DNA of 64,000 bases, from contig NC_073692.1 of assembly GCF_029784155.1 (NCBI RefSeq), positions 330,665,920 through 330,729,919 of the forward strand, read 5' to 3'. This stretch comes from Uranotaenia lowii (Eukaryota; Arthropoda; Insecta; Diptera; Culicidae). The position numbers were made by a program, and so were the translations under genes. Of this stretch, positions 9,920 to 21,547 are shown one piece after another. The notes beneath the pieces were generated by a model that saw only the letters and a program-made list of their open reading frames with translations, was not told the DNA's origin and made no database searches. The first letter of the stretch is position 1. The number at the start of each line of letters is the position of its first letter.

Positions 9920-11059
9920 CACTGCCGGCCAAAAGTTTAGGATCACCCGCTAAAAAACATGCAAATTTTGATCGTTCATATCTCAATTCTCAGCCGTCTT
10001 AGGACATATTGCAAATCTTCTGATCTTATTTGAAAGATAATGAGCTATAGCTATTTCGGAGGTATTTTGCCCAGAAATAATGTTTTAGTTTTGCACCTGA
10101 AACTTAACCTAAAGTTAGAACATTTTCATAAAATCGCACTCAATATTCAAAGCCGATCATTTCGGGATAGGGTGGACCAAATTTCAAAATTTGAGTTGCA
10201 TTAGAATCCTTATTCTAAACTTCTCAAAACACAATCAAAAATTTTGGTGCAAACTTTAAGAATGTACTTTCAATTAATAAAATAGACACTTAAGTCATCG
10301 TCCAAAAGTTTGGGATCACCCCTCAGTATGGTGTATCGGCCAAAAGTTTGGGATCATTCTTTTAAAAACATGCAAATTTAACTCATTCATATCTTTCTCA
10401 TCTAACATCGTATTGCAGATCCAAAGGGTGCATTTGAAAGCTTAGGAATTGTTGTTTTTTTCATAAATTCATAAAAAAATAATATTTTAAATCCATAACC
10501 ATAAAAAATTCAGAATCATAAGTGTAAATTTTGAAACACAATTAATTTCAGTTAAATTTTTTATGGTTATCACTTTAAAACATAATTTTTGTATGAATTT
10601 ATGAAAAAAGACAATTCTTAAGCTTTCAAAAGGCCCAAAATTTTGGCCGATACACCATACTAGGGGTGATCCCAAACTTTTGAACGATAACTTCATTGTC
10701 TATTTTATTAACAAAAGGTACCTTTATAAATTTTTGCACAAATTTTTTTGATTGTGTTTTGAGAAGTATAGAAAAAGGATTCTAATGCAACTCAAATTTT
10801 GAAATTTTGTCCACCCTATCGCGAGATGATCGGCTTTGAATATCGAGTGCGATTTTTTGAAAATGTTCTAACTTTAGGTTAAGTTTTAGGTGCAAAACTT
10901 AAACATTATTTCTGGGCAAAATACCTCCGAAATAGCTATTGCTTATTATCTTTCAAATGAGATCGGAAGATTTGCATTTTGTCCTAAGACGGCTGAGATA
11001 TGAACGATCAAAATTTGCATGTTTTTTAGCGGGTGATCCCAAACTTTTGGCCGGCAGTG
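9920..11059. mobile_element. Tc1/mariner-type foldback element, copy 1
   Basis: A 1,140-bp element with CACTGCCGGCC/GGCCGGCAGTG ends and a TA duplication (9918-9919 and 11060-11061), as expected for Tc1/mariner. The whole element is a long inverted repeat with arms of roughly 550 bp. The motif CCAAAAGTTTGGGATCA appears at both ends and again inverted inside (about 10303-10350 and 10665-10680). No transposase is encoded. ORFs across the arms are by-products. The 38.7-kb relative of its flank has no insertion and is a paralogous empty site. Confidence 0.88.
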
Positions 11060-11120
11060 TATGTATGAATATTGCCTCCACTTTGGTAGGTAAATACTGT
11101 TTTTTCGAGTTTCATACGAT
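11060..11120 (+). repeat. 'AATATTGTCGCTGG' repeat, copy 2 (right part)
   Basis: Continues the repeat broken by the foldback element. ATTGCCTCCACTTTGGTAGGTAAA is shared with 38720-38745 (allowing small changes), followed by a related CATACGAT-ATTCTA-AATGTAT segment. Confidence 0.55.
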
Positions 11121-11190
11121 AATTCTATAATGTATAAGAAACGTATAACAAAGCTGTTGAGAAATATACCTACAAAATGTGTGCTGGGAG

Positions 11191-11735
11191 TGGACCTTAA
11201 AATTAAAATTATTAATTGTATAATTTTCTATTTTTTAAAAACTAATTATCTTACTTTATCTAGCGATCTTCGAACTGTTATTCGCTGTCTGTTGTTTGTT
11301 TTTGATGTTATGTTTACATTAATCTGTCAGTGCTTTGATCTTTGGTAAAATGGAGTTGTAAGATGATTTGAAATGAATTGAATCTTTGTGTTTGTTAACA
11401 ACGTCGTTGTCGCCTCTTATTTTAATAGGAAACATTTCTACACACATTCTGGTGTTGTACTTTGACTTTTTCCAATTGTTTTGTATTTTAAAAATGAAAA
11501 ACATGACCGTACTCGATTCTTTGTTGTGCAAGTCCAGTTCCTCTTTTTTTTTGTTTTCAACATCATTTTCATGATGTTCCAATCTTTTTTGTTAGAATTG
11601 ATTTGTATCTCCAATGTAGAATTTTTCAAATTTTCCACATTTTATGCTATAAACCACATTTGCTGTTTTATCTTTTGGTATTTTGTCTTTAGTTTTTGTA
11701 AAAATTGTGTTCTTAACTTTGTTTAAAGAATTTTT
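11191..11735 (-). pseudogene. Penelope-like element, minus-strand 3' part (GIY-YIG region)
   Basis: On the minus strand this encodes the C-terminal part of a Penelope-like retroelement polyprotein. The GIY-YIG endonuclease is recognisable from NVVYSIKCG followed by FYIGDTNQF, where related elements have YIGET. Downstream come an RGDNDVVNK segment and a non-coding 3' part. Reading frame breaks and a degraded second cysteine pair show decay. It is a close inverted relative of 12115-12650: both share KNTIFTKTK and PKDKTANVVY. The homology stops at GGTCCACT (about 11189-11196). No reverse transcriptase remains in this copy. The element would normally copy RNA into open chromosome ends or nicks. 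Confidence 0.75.
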
Positions 11736-11835
11736 GGATACGATCGTACGACGGCGACAGCAAAGTTTTACAGTGGTTTCCGAAGGACGAGAACGATACT
11801 TGGATTTTGGATCTGTGAGTCCATTCTCACACAAA

Positions 11836-12690
11836 ATTAACACAGTAATAGCATTAGATGATAGAGCTTTAGAATTGTCTAATGTTAACTATAGAGAAGG
11901 AATACTAAGAACAGTACCGAATATTTTAAAGATCAGTAACCATCCTCAAAAATTTGTTACAAAATTTATAAAAAAAAAAGAACCCACAAAATGTACAACA
12001 GTCTGAGTGAAACTAAAAATTAACAACCAAAACATTTTATTACAATTCCATATTGTGCAGGTCTAGGAGAGACTCTAGCAAGATATTTTAAGCTATACAA
12101 TATTAATGTAGCCTTCCAATCTTTAAACAAAGTTAAGAACACAATTTTTACAAAAACTAAATACAAAATACCAAAAGATAAAACAGCAAATGTGGTTTAT
12201 AACATAAAATGTGGAGGATGTGAAAAATCCTACATCGGAGAAACCAGTCAATTCTTACAAAAAGATTGGAACAACATAAAAATGATGTTAAAAGAAAAAA
12301 AAAATTGGACGAACCGGACTTGTACAACATAGTATCGAGTACGGCCATTTTTTTCATTTCAAAAATATAAAAAGGTAGGAAAAAGCCAAAGTTTAACACC
12401 AGAATGTGTGCAGAAATGTTTTACATTAAAATTAGGGGCGACAACGACGATGTTAACAATTAATTTCGAATCAACATACAACTCCATTTTACCAAAGATC
12501 AAGACACTGACAGATCAATGTAAACATAACATCAAAAACAAACAACAAACAGCGAATAACAGTACGAAGATCGATAGATAAAGTAAGATATTAGTTCTTG
12601 AAAAATAGAAAATTATAGAATTAATAAATTTAATTTTATGGTCCACTAAGGAGGAGCGAAATGCCTAAAGTAGCTCGAAACGTTTGGACC
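11836..12690 (+). pseudogene. Penelope-like element, RT thumb to GIY-YIG and 3' end
   Basis: The plus strand carries in order: a segment typical of the end of a Penelope-type reverse transcriptase (LDDRALELSNVNYREGI, about 11860-11905), a linker with FITIPYCAGLGETLARYF (about 12030-12090), and a GIY-YIG endonuclease with NVVYNIKCGGCEKSYIGET (about 12190-12245). The last has the paired cysteines and YIGET expected of the family. A frame change near the A run at 11970-11980, a stop near 12027 and a frame break near 12265 make it non-functional. The catalytic palm and fingers of the reverse transcriptase are absent. It sits head-to-head with the minus-strand copy. The 3' part ends in a hammerhead-like motif. 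Confidence 0.82.
12640..12690 (+). ncRNA. degenerate hammerhead ribozyme-like motif of the Penelope-like element
   Basis: The 51 bases can be arranged like a hammerhead with a minimal stem III. Stem I pairs GGTCCA (12640-12645) with TGGACC (12685-12690). CTAAGGA follows where CTGANGA is expected. A stem II of GAGC/GCTC (12653-12656 and 12673-12676) leads into GAAA (12677-12680), and CGTT gives the short stem III and cleavage site. Penelope-like elements are known to carry hammerheads with very short stem III. The G-to-A change in CTGANGA and an extra G before stem II would probably abolish cleavage. Confidence 0.5.
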
Positions 12691-12993
12691 AAATGGCAAG
12701 TAATTTCGTTTTTATTTTCGCCTAAAATTTTTTTATGAAAACAGCAAACAACATTAAATGTGACTTGCATCGCAAAATTTAAGAATATCATTTTCATCGA
12801 GTGATAAATAAAGGCAGGAATGTCTGTTGTGAAGTTTGGATAAAGCAATTGAATCAAATTAAAGCAGTAAAACTTATTTTTATATTTGAAAATTTTGTTG
12901 AAATAAGCGGTACCTTTCGAGTAAAAAGCGGGACGGCGAGACATTTTCGAAAAAAAACCGGGCCTGCCTTGCTTTTAAGGAACGGATGGCAAC
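12691..12993. other. no gene; possible retroelement 3' flank
   Basis: About 300 bp after the Penelope-like element. The first 30 bp may still belong to it. Short stretches such as GCGGGACGGCGAG look repeat-derived, but I cannot assign them. Confidence 0.35.
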
Positions 12994-13380
12994 CAAGGTT
13001 GCCGAAATCACAGAAAAATCTATAATTTCACAGAATTTTGAGCCAATTTTCATCACAGAATCTGTGTCACAGAACACAGAATTTAGAAATATCCACAGAT
13101 TCCACAGAATTTTAAAATTGTGGGTTTTTTTTTTGAAATTTCATTTTGTATGTCGATATAAATTTTGGATAATTTATTTTCGAATTGGAAAAATATGATT
13201 GAAATGGTAATGTTAATTGATTTTTCTAAAGTAAAATCAAAATAAACGCAATTCGACATGACTTTTGAATGAAATTAAAAGAAGAAGCATCACACAAAAC
13301 TATCACAGAATTTTTCGGTAATATCACAAAAAGTCAGAATTTTTTTTCGTTAAAATACAGATTTTTTTTCGGCAACCTTG
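12994..13380. mobile_element. hAT-type MITE, copy 2
   Basis: 387 bp, with ends CAAGGTTGCCG and CGGCAACCTTG. It is flanked by a perfect 8-bp direct repeat ATGGCAAC (12986-12993 and 13381-13388). The interior has the same TCACAGAA motifs and the same order as 239-625. Equal length plus different target duplications shows two independent insertions of one family. Confidence 0.88.
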
Positions 13381-13388
13381 ATGGCAAC

Positions 13389-14940
13389 CCTAGAATAAGG
13401 CCCATCGAACCGACTTTTTTAACTTTATAAATTATTTCACAGGTTTTAGTGAGTACCTTCGGAAAACCTTTGCTCGGCCTAAATTTTAATTTTGAATGTT
13501 ACTGCTCAAGTTTAAATATGACTTTTGGTGACTTGATTTACGATACACCTTATAACATAATTTTTCATTCAGTGTTTAGAGATTGAAACGAAGTCTACGG
13601 GGAAACATTGTTCCTGTCATTCAATTTCCTTCTCCAGTTAGATTTTACTCGCTGCGTCGATACAACAGACTATTAAAAATCAATAAAGCCAATCGAAGTT
13701 CTAGCCAGCCCATCCAGCAGACCGTCACAACCGTTAGTCATCGCCCAGAAGAAGGAAACGGCTCATTCTTAACCCACAAAGCTCAAATTAAATCTAGCCT
13801 TTTTTCTCCTTTGCACGTCGTGTGGACCTTGACGCCAACGACGTCAAAGACACGGTTGCGACCTGAAAAGGAAATTTTACACCCACCTCCACACGATCCA
13901 GGTGTAATAACCACAACACCGCAGCAAGATGTCGTCGACTGGCAGCCACCACAGCCAGTTGTCATCTCAAGTGGACTCAACAACAAGTCAGCCGCCATTC
14001 AGCCAGACCTTGTCCCCCGCAGCAGCCAATAATATTAATAATATAATCGACCGACCGTTCGTCTAACTTGAACCGATATTTTTCCTTCTATTCGGTTGCC
14101 TCAGGGCCATTTGTATACTGACTGACTGGCTGCTCTCTTAGAAGAGATCAATAAAAACCGGTCCCTTGGGAGGCTTTTCGACGAACGGATCGTTTATTGA
14201 TACCTACGCATCCCGGAGGAGCCGCCGCGCCAAACCCGTGTCGAAGACATGTGCCCGGGGGTTGACAAATCCCATCTAAGTAAGGCTTCTCACCCGGTAC
14301 GGAACTTGGGGCCAGACTCCTGCTCCTCCTTTTACTCAACAAACAAGATTGTTGTTCCCAACCGCGAAAATTGGCTCGATTTCACAGCTCGAATGGCAGC
14401 GGAAACACCCGTTAATGCAAGGTAGCAACAGCAACCGAGAAGAATGTTCTGGGCGGTTTTTGATTGGAAGAAGACCCACATCGAGGGAGAGCGCTTCCGT
14501 TCTCAATAACACAAACTTTGGTCTTTGAAAGTGACCTTTTCCTTTAATGGAGAACCACAACATGGAAGCCAACCGTAGCATCAAATTCGTTTTCAATCCA
14601 AGTGCGAATCCGTTTATTTTTTTGGGTTGAGCTAATTGGAACTATCAAAATTAACTCGTGTGTTTTGTTGCTTCGACTCCCAACTTGTTGTTGGTTTCCG
14701 GCTGGTTGCTTGCTTTTTTCTTGTTCATTGGCTCCAAAGCAATTGAAAACGAAGCTTCTCGTCAATGGGGTGGTTCAAACGAACGCACGGAATGGATTGG
14801 AGGAAATGATGCCCAAACTGGGATTTGCACTAGCAGACTTACTAAAAATTGAACAGAGCAAAATATGGCGCCAGGTGTGCACTGGAACGGTGTTACTCAC
14901 GTCCATTGCATTGTTTGTAAGTTAGGTATTTGTATTAAGT
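13389..14940. other. GC-richer unique island; no confident gene
   Basis: From about 13580 to 14900 the sequence is GC-richer and not visibly repetitive. ORFs of 149 codons (13583-14032, plus) and 107 codons (14602-14925, plus) exist. They show no domain, and their composition (Pro/Thr/Ser runs) looks like translated non-coding DNA. The stretch 14200-14330 is the most GC-rich part and has a 64-codon minus ORF without recognised homology. The block may be untranslated exon, promoter-proximal or enhancer sequence. Confidence 0.4.
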
Positions 14941-15169
14941 TTTTTTTTGACAAATAATATCATGCATTTTGAAAGATTGAATTTATCAAGAAAATATTAA
15001 GCTGTTAACCTTGAAAATAAAGTGGCAACGCTTGAACAGCTTTTTTCGCTTAAAAAATACTAGGCTAACATATGTTAGGTCGAGGTCAAAATTCCCCGCG
15101 AGAAACGTTTAGCTAGATGGACCATAGGTCGAATACACGCAAAATAAAATAAAAAGTAAATTCTCGCCA

Positions 15170-15775
15170 TACGTAATTTCATTTGAATTTTAAGTGATGG
15201 GTCAAGTGAATAACACTATGACGTTCGAGTGAAATTTATCTGAATTTCTAAGTAAGTTTCAAGTTAATTATTTCTCGCGTTTTTAAATAAAAGAACAAAG
15301 CTTCGATTTCAAATACTTACATTACGCTTTCGCTATAAATTTATTGATTGGAAAATTCCATCGTAATCCCAAAACAGATCGGTTATTGCGGCTAGTGCGA
15401 CTTCTAAATCTTCCCTGCTGCAAACCAGAAAATCTTTCCAGTCCAACCCACAAGCTGAAACATGATAACACCTTTAAATAACTTTTTCTTACATCAAAAT
15501 ACCGCCAAAATCGCCTAGTAAAGAATTAGGAAAATCCAAATCCAGTATAAGCTTTAAACGCTGCTCTTTACAATTTGTCATTTTGAACTCTGAAAAAAAA
15601 ACACAATTACAACCCGACATTCACTTGAAACTCAAGTGACGACTGAAGTGAATGTGGATGAATTCACTTGAAATTTAGGTGACTGCCAAGTGAAATATGT
15701 CGCACTTGAATGGAAGAAAATCTCTGGATCCTTGTTTTTAAGTGAAAAATCATGTGTATTTTAAGAGTGAATTTG
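15170..15775. repeat. CAAGTGAA motif cluster, possible MITE
   Basis: Motifs AAGTGA, CAAGTGAA and their complements TTCACTTG cluster at both sides (15195-15240 and 15620-15770) of an AT-rich core, as in subterminal repeats of non-autonomous elements. End points and target duplication were not found. Confidence 0.35.
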
Positions 15776-16649
15776 GGTTCAGTGTAGAGTAATATAAAGT
15801 ACAAACAGATCGCGCTTTGATAATTTTTCTTTAAAATTATTTTGTGCTATGGTCTCAAAAATCGAAGTTCCTAATTCTTGTACCGGTCTTTGGAAGCCAT
15901 GGCTTTTATACAAAGGTTTACCAAAGAAGATGGTATCCTCTAGTAACCAAAACAGATGTCAGTATTAACTGCGACATGTTTTCATCATAGTTCATAAGTT
16001 CTCTGACTGAAAGTCGATAAAAAGTCACCTTATTTTAAAATTCGTGACGAATCTGAAATCTCAGTCATTAAAATGCTGAAGTCAGTGAAGTCAGAAGCAT
16101 TTGCTTGATAAAATTTGCTTCAGAGTTTTTATTTCTATTTTGAACGAAAATTGTTTCTAAATAAAAACAGTATGATAAATCTGAATTCGACTTCGAGGAA
16201 TACAAGTTTGTGGAGTTATTAATATTCTGCTATTCTGATAGGATTATTATGAAATCGTCTGAGAGTTTATAGAAAGTTAAGCATATTCGAGAGAGTTTAT
16301 TAGCTTTGTTTTTTTTTATAAAAGTTGGAAAAGAATTTTTAGAATTTTCTAATGTTTTAGGGTTTTTTTTATTATTTAAGCTGATCTATCCAACAATTGA
16401 CTTAAAAAACTAAACATTTGAAATCCATTCACATTTTCTCAAACTGTCACGACTTTGTGGAATGCTGACTGCGGAAAAAATGATGAAATAAAACAAATAT
16501 ATTCACAATCATCATGAAGCCAGTCCAGTCCAACCTGATATTTTTTCGCTGTCTGTCCAAATAGATGAGGAAGCGTTTTTGTCTCATTCAAATTGTATTG
16601 CGTTAAATGAAATTGACTTTTTTGAACACTGTTCATAACTAATTAAGAG
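15776..16649. other. AT-rich, no feature recognised
   Basis: No ORF above about 65 codons and no repeat end visible. Confidence 0.45.
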
Positions 16650-17560
16650 TGTATTAGAAAAAAATGCAACACTTTGATTTCTGAATAACTTTTGAATGCA
16701 TGGATGGAAATTGATGAAATTTTCAGTGAAACTACCTAGTAATGTAACGTGTACGTGTCAAATTTTATCAATCTGTCAAGTGGCTTTTAAGATAGCGTCC
16801 AATACTGAAGTTCATTAACAAATTTTTTTGTGCTGGATCGAGAGAAATCCAGAAAAGTCCCAGTAGGAGACACCCAAAACAGCTGGAAATCAACTATTCG
16901 ACCAAAGTTTACACGGTAAAATGTCTAGGACTAGGAAGTCCTAGAGGACCCAATAGTGAGCTAAAATTTGAATAAATGTGAAGATTATTGATTCCATGAA
17001 GTGAGAGAAATGTTAGAGGTTTTTTCAAGCTCCATTTGAAAATATGAATAGAGCTAGTTATAAACAAATCAAATTTTTCTGACCGGTTCGTCTAGCTGAC
17101 TTATAAACAGGCCTGGTTCCATTCTACAAGGTAGAAAAGCTGTCCACCGATAAAATAAACAAAATACGGTGGTCAAATCGTGCGCAAAATATTTTAACTG
17201 CTTGTGGGGAGATATTTTGAAAATTTTTGTAATGAACAGCAAAACGAACTCTTTAGCGGTCACCTGGCAGGTTGCTAACCAGAAACTTTTCGTTGACAAG
17301 TCTCGCCTGTATGTCCCGGAGATAAACTAGAAGAAAAAAATCAAAAATTCCAAGTCTAGTACTTGAGGAGGCTAACGATACAAAGAAGACTGCTTCAAAA
17401 TACGACCGTTTTCTCTGCAAAGCACTTCATAGGTCTTTAAAAAGGTGTATTCTTGACATTTGCAAAAATTAATATATCAAAGTTGTCAGAAGTTATACAT
17501 TTGAAAAAATGTGTTTCTGGACTTTTTCATTGAAAACCTATTTTTGATAACGCGGTAAAA
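16650..17560 (+). pseudogene. possible very degraded mariner-like transposase
   Basis: Between 17060 and 17470 the plus-strand frame contains NSKTNSLAVTW, then FVDKSRLYVPEIN and KKKSKIPSLVL. This order resembles the 'DDETYVKAD ... VPE ... SKF' part of mosquito mariner-type transposases. Several stops interrupt it. The sequence AGTGTATTAGAAAAAAATGC at about 16648 could be a terminal repeat but I found no matching right end. This is a weak call based on spacing and a few residues. Confidence 0.28.
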
Positions 17561-18093
17561 CATATAGAACTTATTTTTAAAAACTAGAAATATTAACCTC
17601 AATAAACAATGAATCTAATATAAAAAAAATCGGTCAACATTCGCGGCCAGGGGACCGCCAACAAACAACATGTAGAATTTCCTCGAAGCGGATATTTTGC
17701 AAATAGCTTTGGAGTAATTCTTCTTAGTTTGTAAGCATATATGCATGAAAGGAAGAAGAGGAGTTTTTATAATGTTTCCTGATAAATATTCCAAATGTTT
17801 GAAGTTGATGAAATTTCCATGGAATATCAAAGTTAATTCCATTTTTTTCTCAAACTAACTGAATACATTCTTAACGTTTCATAAAATAATCTTTAAGATC
17901 AATTTAAGGTTTCCTAATACTAATCAGATGGGAACAAAAAAGACGTTCTCGTGGTGTAACCATAAATATGTAATAGAATATTCCATCTTTGTCAGTTCAG
18001 TTGTTTGAAGTATGTATATCATCATTTGTAAAGTCATATCGTTGAATATTATTCTTCTTGAGTAAAATGACATTCTCTAATATGACCATAAAT
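17561..18093. other. AT-rich, no feature recognised
   Basis: No supported feature. Short ORFs on the minus strand lack any motif. Confidence 0.4.
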
Positions 18094-18250
18094 TTTATCC
18101 GGGCCGGGCATATCTGGACTATTTTACCAAAATCATTCGATGATTTTGGCAACTTTTTCCCAGTCTTTTACGAAGTTTTCGAAAAAATCTGCAGGTTCAC
18201 ATGTTTTCTCAAATACGAATTGGTAACTGTACTAAAAGTTTCATTCGGTC
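18094..18250. repeat. fragment of the CCGGGC MITE family
   Basis: ATCCGGGCCGGGCATATCTGG and the following TATTTTACC segment match the start of the copies at 7246, 7733, 18942 and 48162. Only the first ~100-150 bp are present. Confidence 0.4.
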
Positions 18251-18640
18251 CCGCTTGAAGATAATTTGTGTCTCGTGTTTTTTGAGTAGTGAACTGGTTC
18301 TTAATCCGGTCAAAACATTACTGGGTAATCATTAGAGTGCCTCAAATGACCCAACTTTTAAAAAATTTATGCGTTTCGTGCTAAAATTGATCCTAGGCCT
18401 AGCACAAGATCTCACGCCAAATTTGGGCCAGATCGTATCACGGGACGAGGCTGAAGTTTGTATGGGATTTTGAGACATTTTGTTCGGGAGAAACATCGAA
18501 AACCAGTTTTTCATCAATAAATCATCAATAAATTTCAGCCGATTTCTTTTGAATACGGGTTTTTTCTCAAGCCCAAATCTATCATCCGAAACTGCATTTC
18601 GTTTCGAGTTTAGAAAACAAAATGTTATTAGGTTTCGAAA

Positions 18641-18752
18641 ATGGGCTAACTTTTTTAAGAGTGGTATTCAGCACTGTTAATGAGACGTCAATATGTTCGA
18701 CCGCCCCAACTTATTAACAGTGATGGATACCAATCTTAAAAAAGTTAGTCCA
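18641..18752. repeat. 40-bp inverted repeat, hairpin
   Basis: Arms 18641-18680 and 18713-18752 pair over about 40 bp with four mismatches around a ~32-bp loop. Each arm contains CTAACTTTTTTAAGA and CACTGTTAA in the right register. It could be a mini-MITE or a precursor-like hairpin. The flanks do not extend the pairing. Confidence 0.65.
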
Positions 18753-18941
18753 TTTTTTGATTCACCTTTTTTCTCGGTGAATTGTAAATTTTTTCCAGCT
18801 CGATTTAGGTAAACTTTACCTCACTGTGAGGTGAGTTCCACCTCGAAAAGGTAGAAGAAACTTTTTCGTCTTCCACGAGCGTTCACCTTGCTATCTAGAT
18901 AAATTTTACCTTTTTATCATTTTCCGTATACGTCTTTAGCC

Positions 18942-19193
18942 TAAGGTTGCCAGAATTTTTTCAGTACGTATCCGGGCTGGACAAATTCGGGCAATTTTAT
19001 TTAAAAACCTTGCAAAATCCGGGCATTTGATTTCAAAACTGACATTTTTTTGCTAAATAAAGTGAATAAATCTGGGCAAAATCCGGGCTTTTTTCAATGA
19101 AATCCGGGCAACTGGGCCAGACCGGAGTGTTCCCAAATTGTGTATCAAATATTCGGGCAAACCCAGATAAAACCGGGCAATCTGGCAAGCTTG
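18942..19193. mobile_element. CCGGGC MITE family, copy c
   Basis: About 250 bp from AAGGTTGCCAGAATTTTTTC to TCTGGCAAGCTTG; the ends are imperfect inverted repeats. ATCCGGGC motifs are spread through it. It is the most complete short member here. Its end sequence resembles the CAAGGTTGCC terminus of the hAT-type MITEs. No clear target duplication was found. Confidence 0.6.
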
Positions 19194-21374
19194 CCCCTTA
19201 TTTTGGCACAATTGACCGTGCTACTAGAAAATCACACTTTTTTGGCCACATCCCGAACTGAGGCAGTCTTCTTACTGGCGTAAGCAGGCATGACTTTTTG
19301 GTCCAGAGTTTTGTCTACAGGACCCGAGTTCCGCCCAAATTTTGTTTTCTTCGAATCTGATTTCTTCTCCATACTTCCGAATCGCATTTCGGACCGCTCT
19401 AACGCTAACTTCTTCTATTTTTGGCAATGTTCAAGATAGTTTACGGTTTGTGCCCGAAATTAATACGATAACGATGTAAATTTAAACTTCATTAAATACA
19501 AAAATAGGTAAAAAGTGATGCTTCAATTATTTGCAGCGAAATGATGCAAATTCACATGAGTGTTTTTTTTTAACTGTAGATGGTAAATGTCTCCTATCAT
19601 TTTATCATTGGTTTATGAGTAAATTTTCTGTTAACCGCAATTGAAAAAGATACATTCAAAAACCAGACTAATGACACTATAGCTGTACTCCTAACGTGTC
19701 GTTTACTGTTGGTCAAATGATCGCTCATTATTTTTTTCAAACCATAATAACATAGGTAGTTGCACATGCTCGATTGAACAGGTTTTCTTAGCTAACTGGA
19801 GTAAACTAAGCCCTCGCAACTCACAACGATCGTATCTCGGCCGTAAACCAGTTCAAACTCTCTTAAGGGTCTCCCAGGGTGTTTGTTGGTTTAAGGACGG
19901 AAATGATCTCGGTTAATAGGCTAGCTGATTGAAAACAATCTCGCTCTATGAACTGCCTGTCAGTGGTCCAATAGTGAACACGATTTTACGAAATGTTGTT
20001 GTTCCAAAAGCATGTTAATATATGAGTTTACCACAGAGAACCGCCCCGAGGCAATAGGTCACCGAGCCTTTCAGAAGTAACGTTAGATTTTAATTGTCTT
20101 CCGCCTCTCGGTCGTTTATAGGCGCCATAAACTTGTTTTTGATCAATCAATTTTTACGAGTTCATTCGATATTTGTCACTTTAAAATGCGCGCGTCGTGT
20201 TTCGATCGGTTCAGTTCCCGATTGGAATTGGAAAGCGATCGTTTGTTGGACTTATTGGAGTTTAATTATGTATCAATACCGTGAAAAGAAAAAAAAATCC
20301 ACCCCCGAAACTTCGAACCAAGGTCCGATGTCCTTGACTACTTTGGCAACGGTCGCGTTGGAGAAACACGACTTCATTAGCCAACCAATCGACCGAAATC
20401 ACTTTTTTCGGAATCGAGTTCTCTTCACCTTTCGGAATCCAATAGACTTTGCATCCATTCAACCATCCATCCATCCATCCATCTATCGATTGGTGATGAT
20501 ATTGGCTGCCGGCTTCTTACAATTTAATGTCTGGTCGAGCACGAAAAATGCGTACCACAAAATCCAATCAAAACTAGCGAATCGGAAAAGGTCGTTGTCC
20601 GCCGCCATAGTAAGTGTTGGCGCTGTCTGGCAGAACCCATATTTGGCGCTGTGTCAAGATTGAGTTGTTGCGAGCGGGCTCTCAAAGCGAATGGGTTATT
20701 GATGAAATTGCGTTTTTATGAAAAAAAAGCTTACTTCTGACTATGAGATGTTGATACGGAATTTGATCTCGTTTCGATTAGGTTCGAAAAATTTAGTAAT
20801 GAATGACGCTTTACGACGGTGGTCAGGCGGTTTATTTCATGACTTTGCATATTAACTGCATGAAGGCAACATAAAATATTTGAAAGCTTCTGCTCAATTT
20901 AGGAGAAGACCTTGTCAAGCAGTTTTTGTAAGAAGTTGCAGTAGTTTTTTTTCAATGACTTACCTAAAATTAAGGTTTATCTATACTTTCAGGCTACTGT
21001 TTATACTGATCAGCTCCTTTATAACAAAACTGAAATAAATTTCAGCATGAGTCTCTTCTATTAAAACCCATTTATTTATTTTTTTTTTTTAGAGTGAGAA
21101 CTTGAATATTGTACGTGTTGATCCAAGAGCTCGCTCCCGGTGCATCTGAGTGCACATTACGCGATGTTTTTAAGAAAATTTGTGAGAACCACTAGTGTAT
21201 TGCAGTGCATTTCTAAAGCCTTGTGTTTTTAAATCAATAGTATATTGACTTGCGGAGAATCTCTTTTGCAATAGTACCCTCATGGCGCATTTCTAAAATC
21301 TGTCTTATTCAAATTATATGCCTGCAAATCTGTTCCTCATATGTGCAACACCACTCATTGCTCCAGCTAGTCCG
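19194..21374. other. GC-richer unique region 19.2-20.7 kb; unassigned ORF
   Basis: A 189-codon ORF runs from 20094 to 20663 (plus strand) with a short (CATC)n tract inside (20467-20483). I see no domain or signal peptide and do not recognise it. Near 20206 the sequence GGTTCAGTTCC matches an insect initiator (TCAGTY), with only a partial downstream element. A transcription start is possible but weak. From 20700 on the DNA is AT-rich and featureless. Confidence 0.35.
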
Positions 21375-21547
21375 AAGTAGAAAAACATATCAAAAGAGAT
21401 AGATAGAGCATTAGGAGAGAAATGAGTAGAGGAAGAAAGCCAGGGAGATAAGGAGAAAGCTAAAGTAAATAACAAGTAGAGTAGGGATGAGTGGGAATGC
21501 GAAAAAGAGAGACAAAAAAGGAACAATATAAGGACACAGAAAGTCGA
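21375..21547. repeat. purine-rich tract, 170 bp
   Basis: The plus strand is very rich in A and G (GAGAGAAATGAGTAGAGGAAG style). ORFs on the minus strand, rich in Leu/Phe/Ser, merely reflect the polypyrimidine complement. Confidence 0.75.

Noticed and set aside
10939..11130. Similar ORFs at 10939-11130 and 60644-60847 sharing YERSKFACFL
   Set aside because: They lie in the arms of the foldback transposon, so the similarity is repeat homology, not a gene family.
11592..11843. N-terminal part of the minus Penelope-like ORF as coding
   Set aside because: Upstream of the shared KNTIF segment the text (TDPKSKYRSRPSE) has no counterpart in the plus copy; it looks like unrelated joined DNA.
13783..13998. 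Overlapping ORFs on both strands as antisense genes
   Set aside because: Both arise from GC-richer DNA with few stops; no domain in either.
20467..20483. (CATC)n microsatellite as a significant array
   Set aside because: Only about four units; noted within the region but not important.
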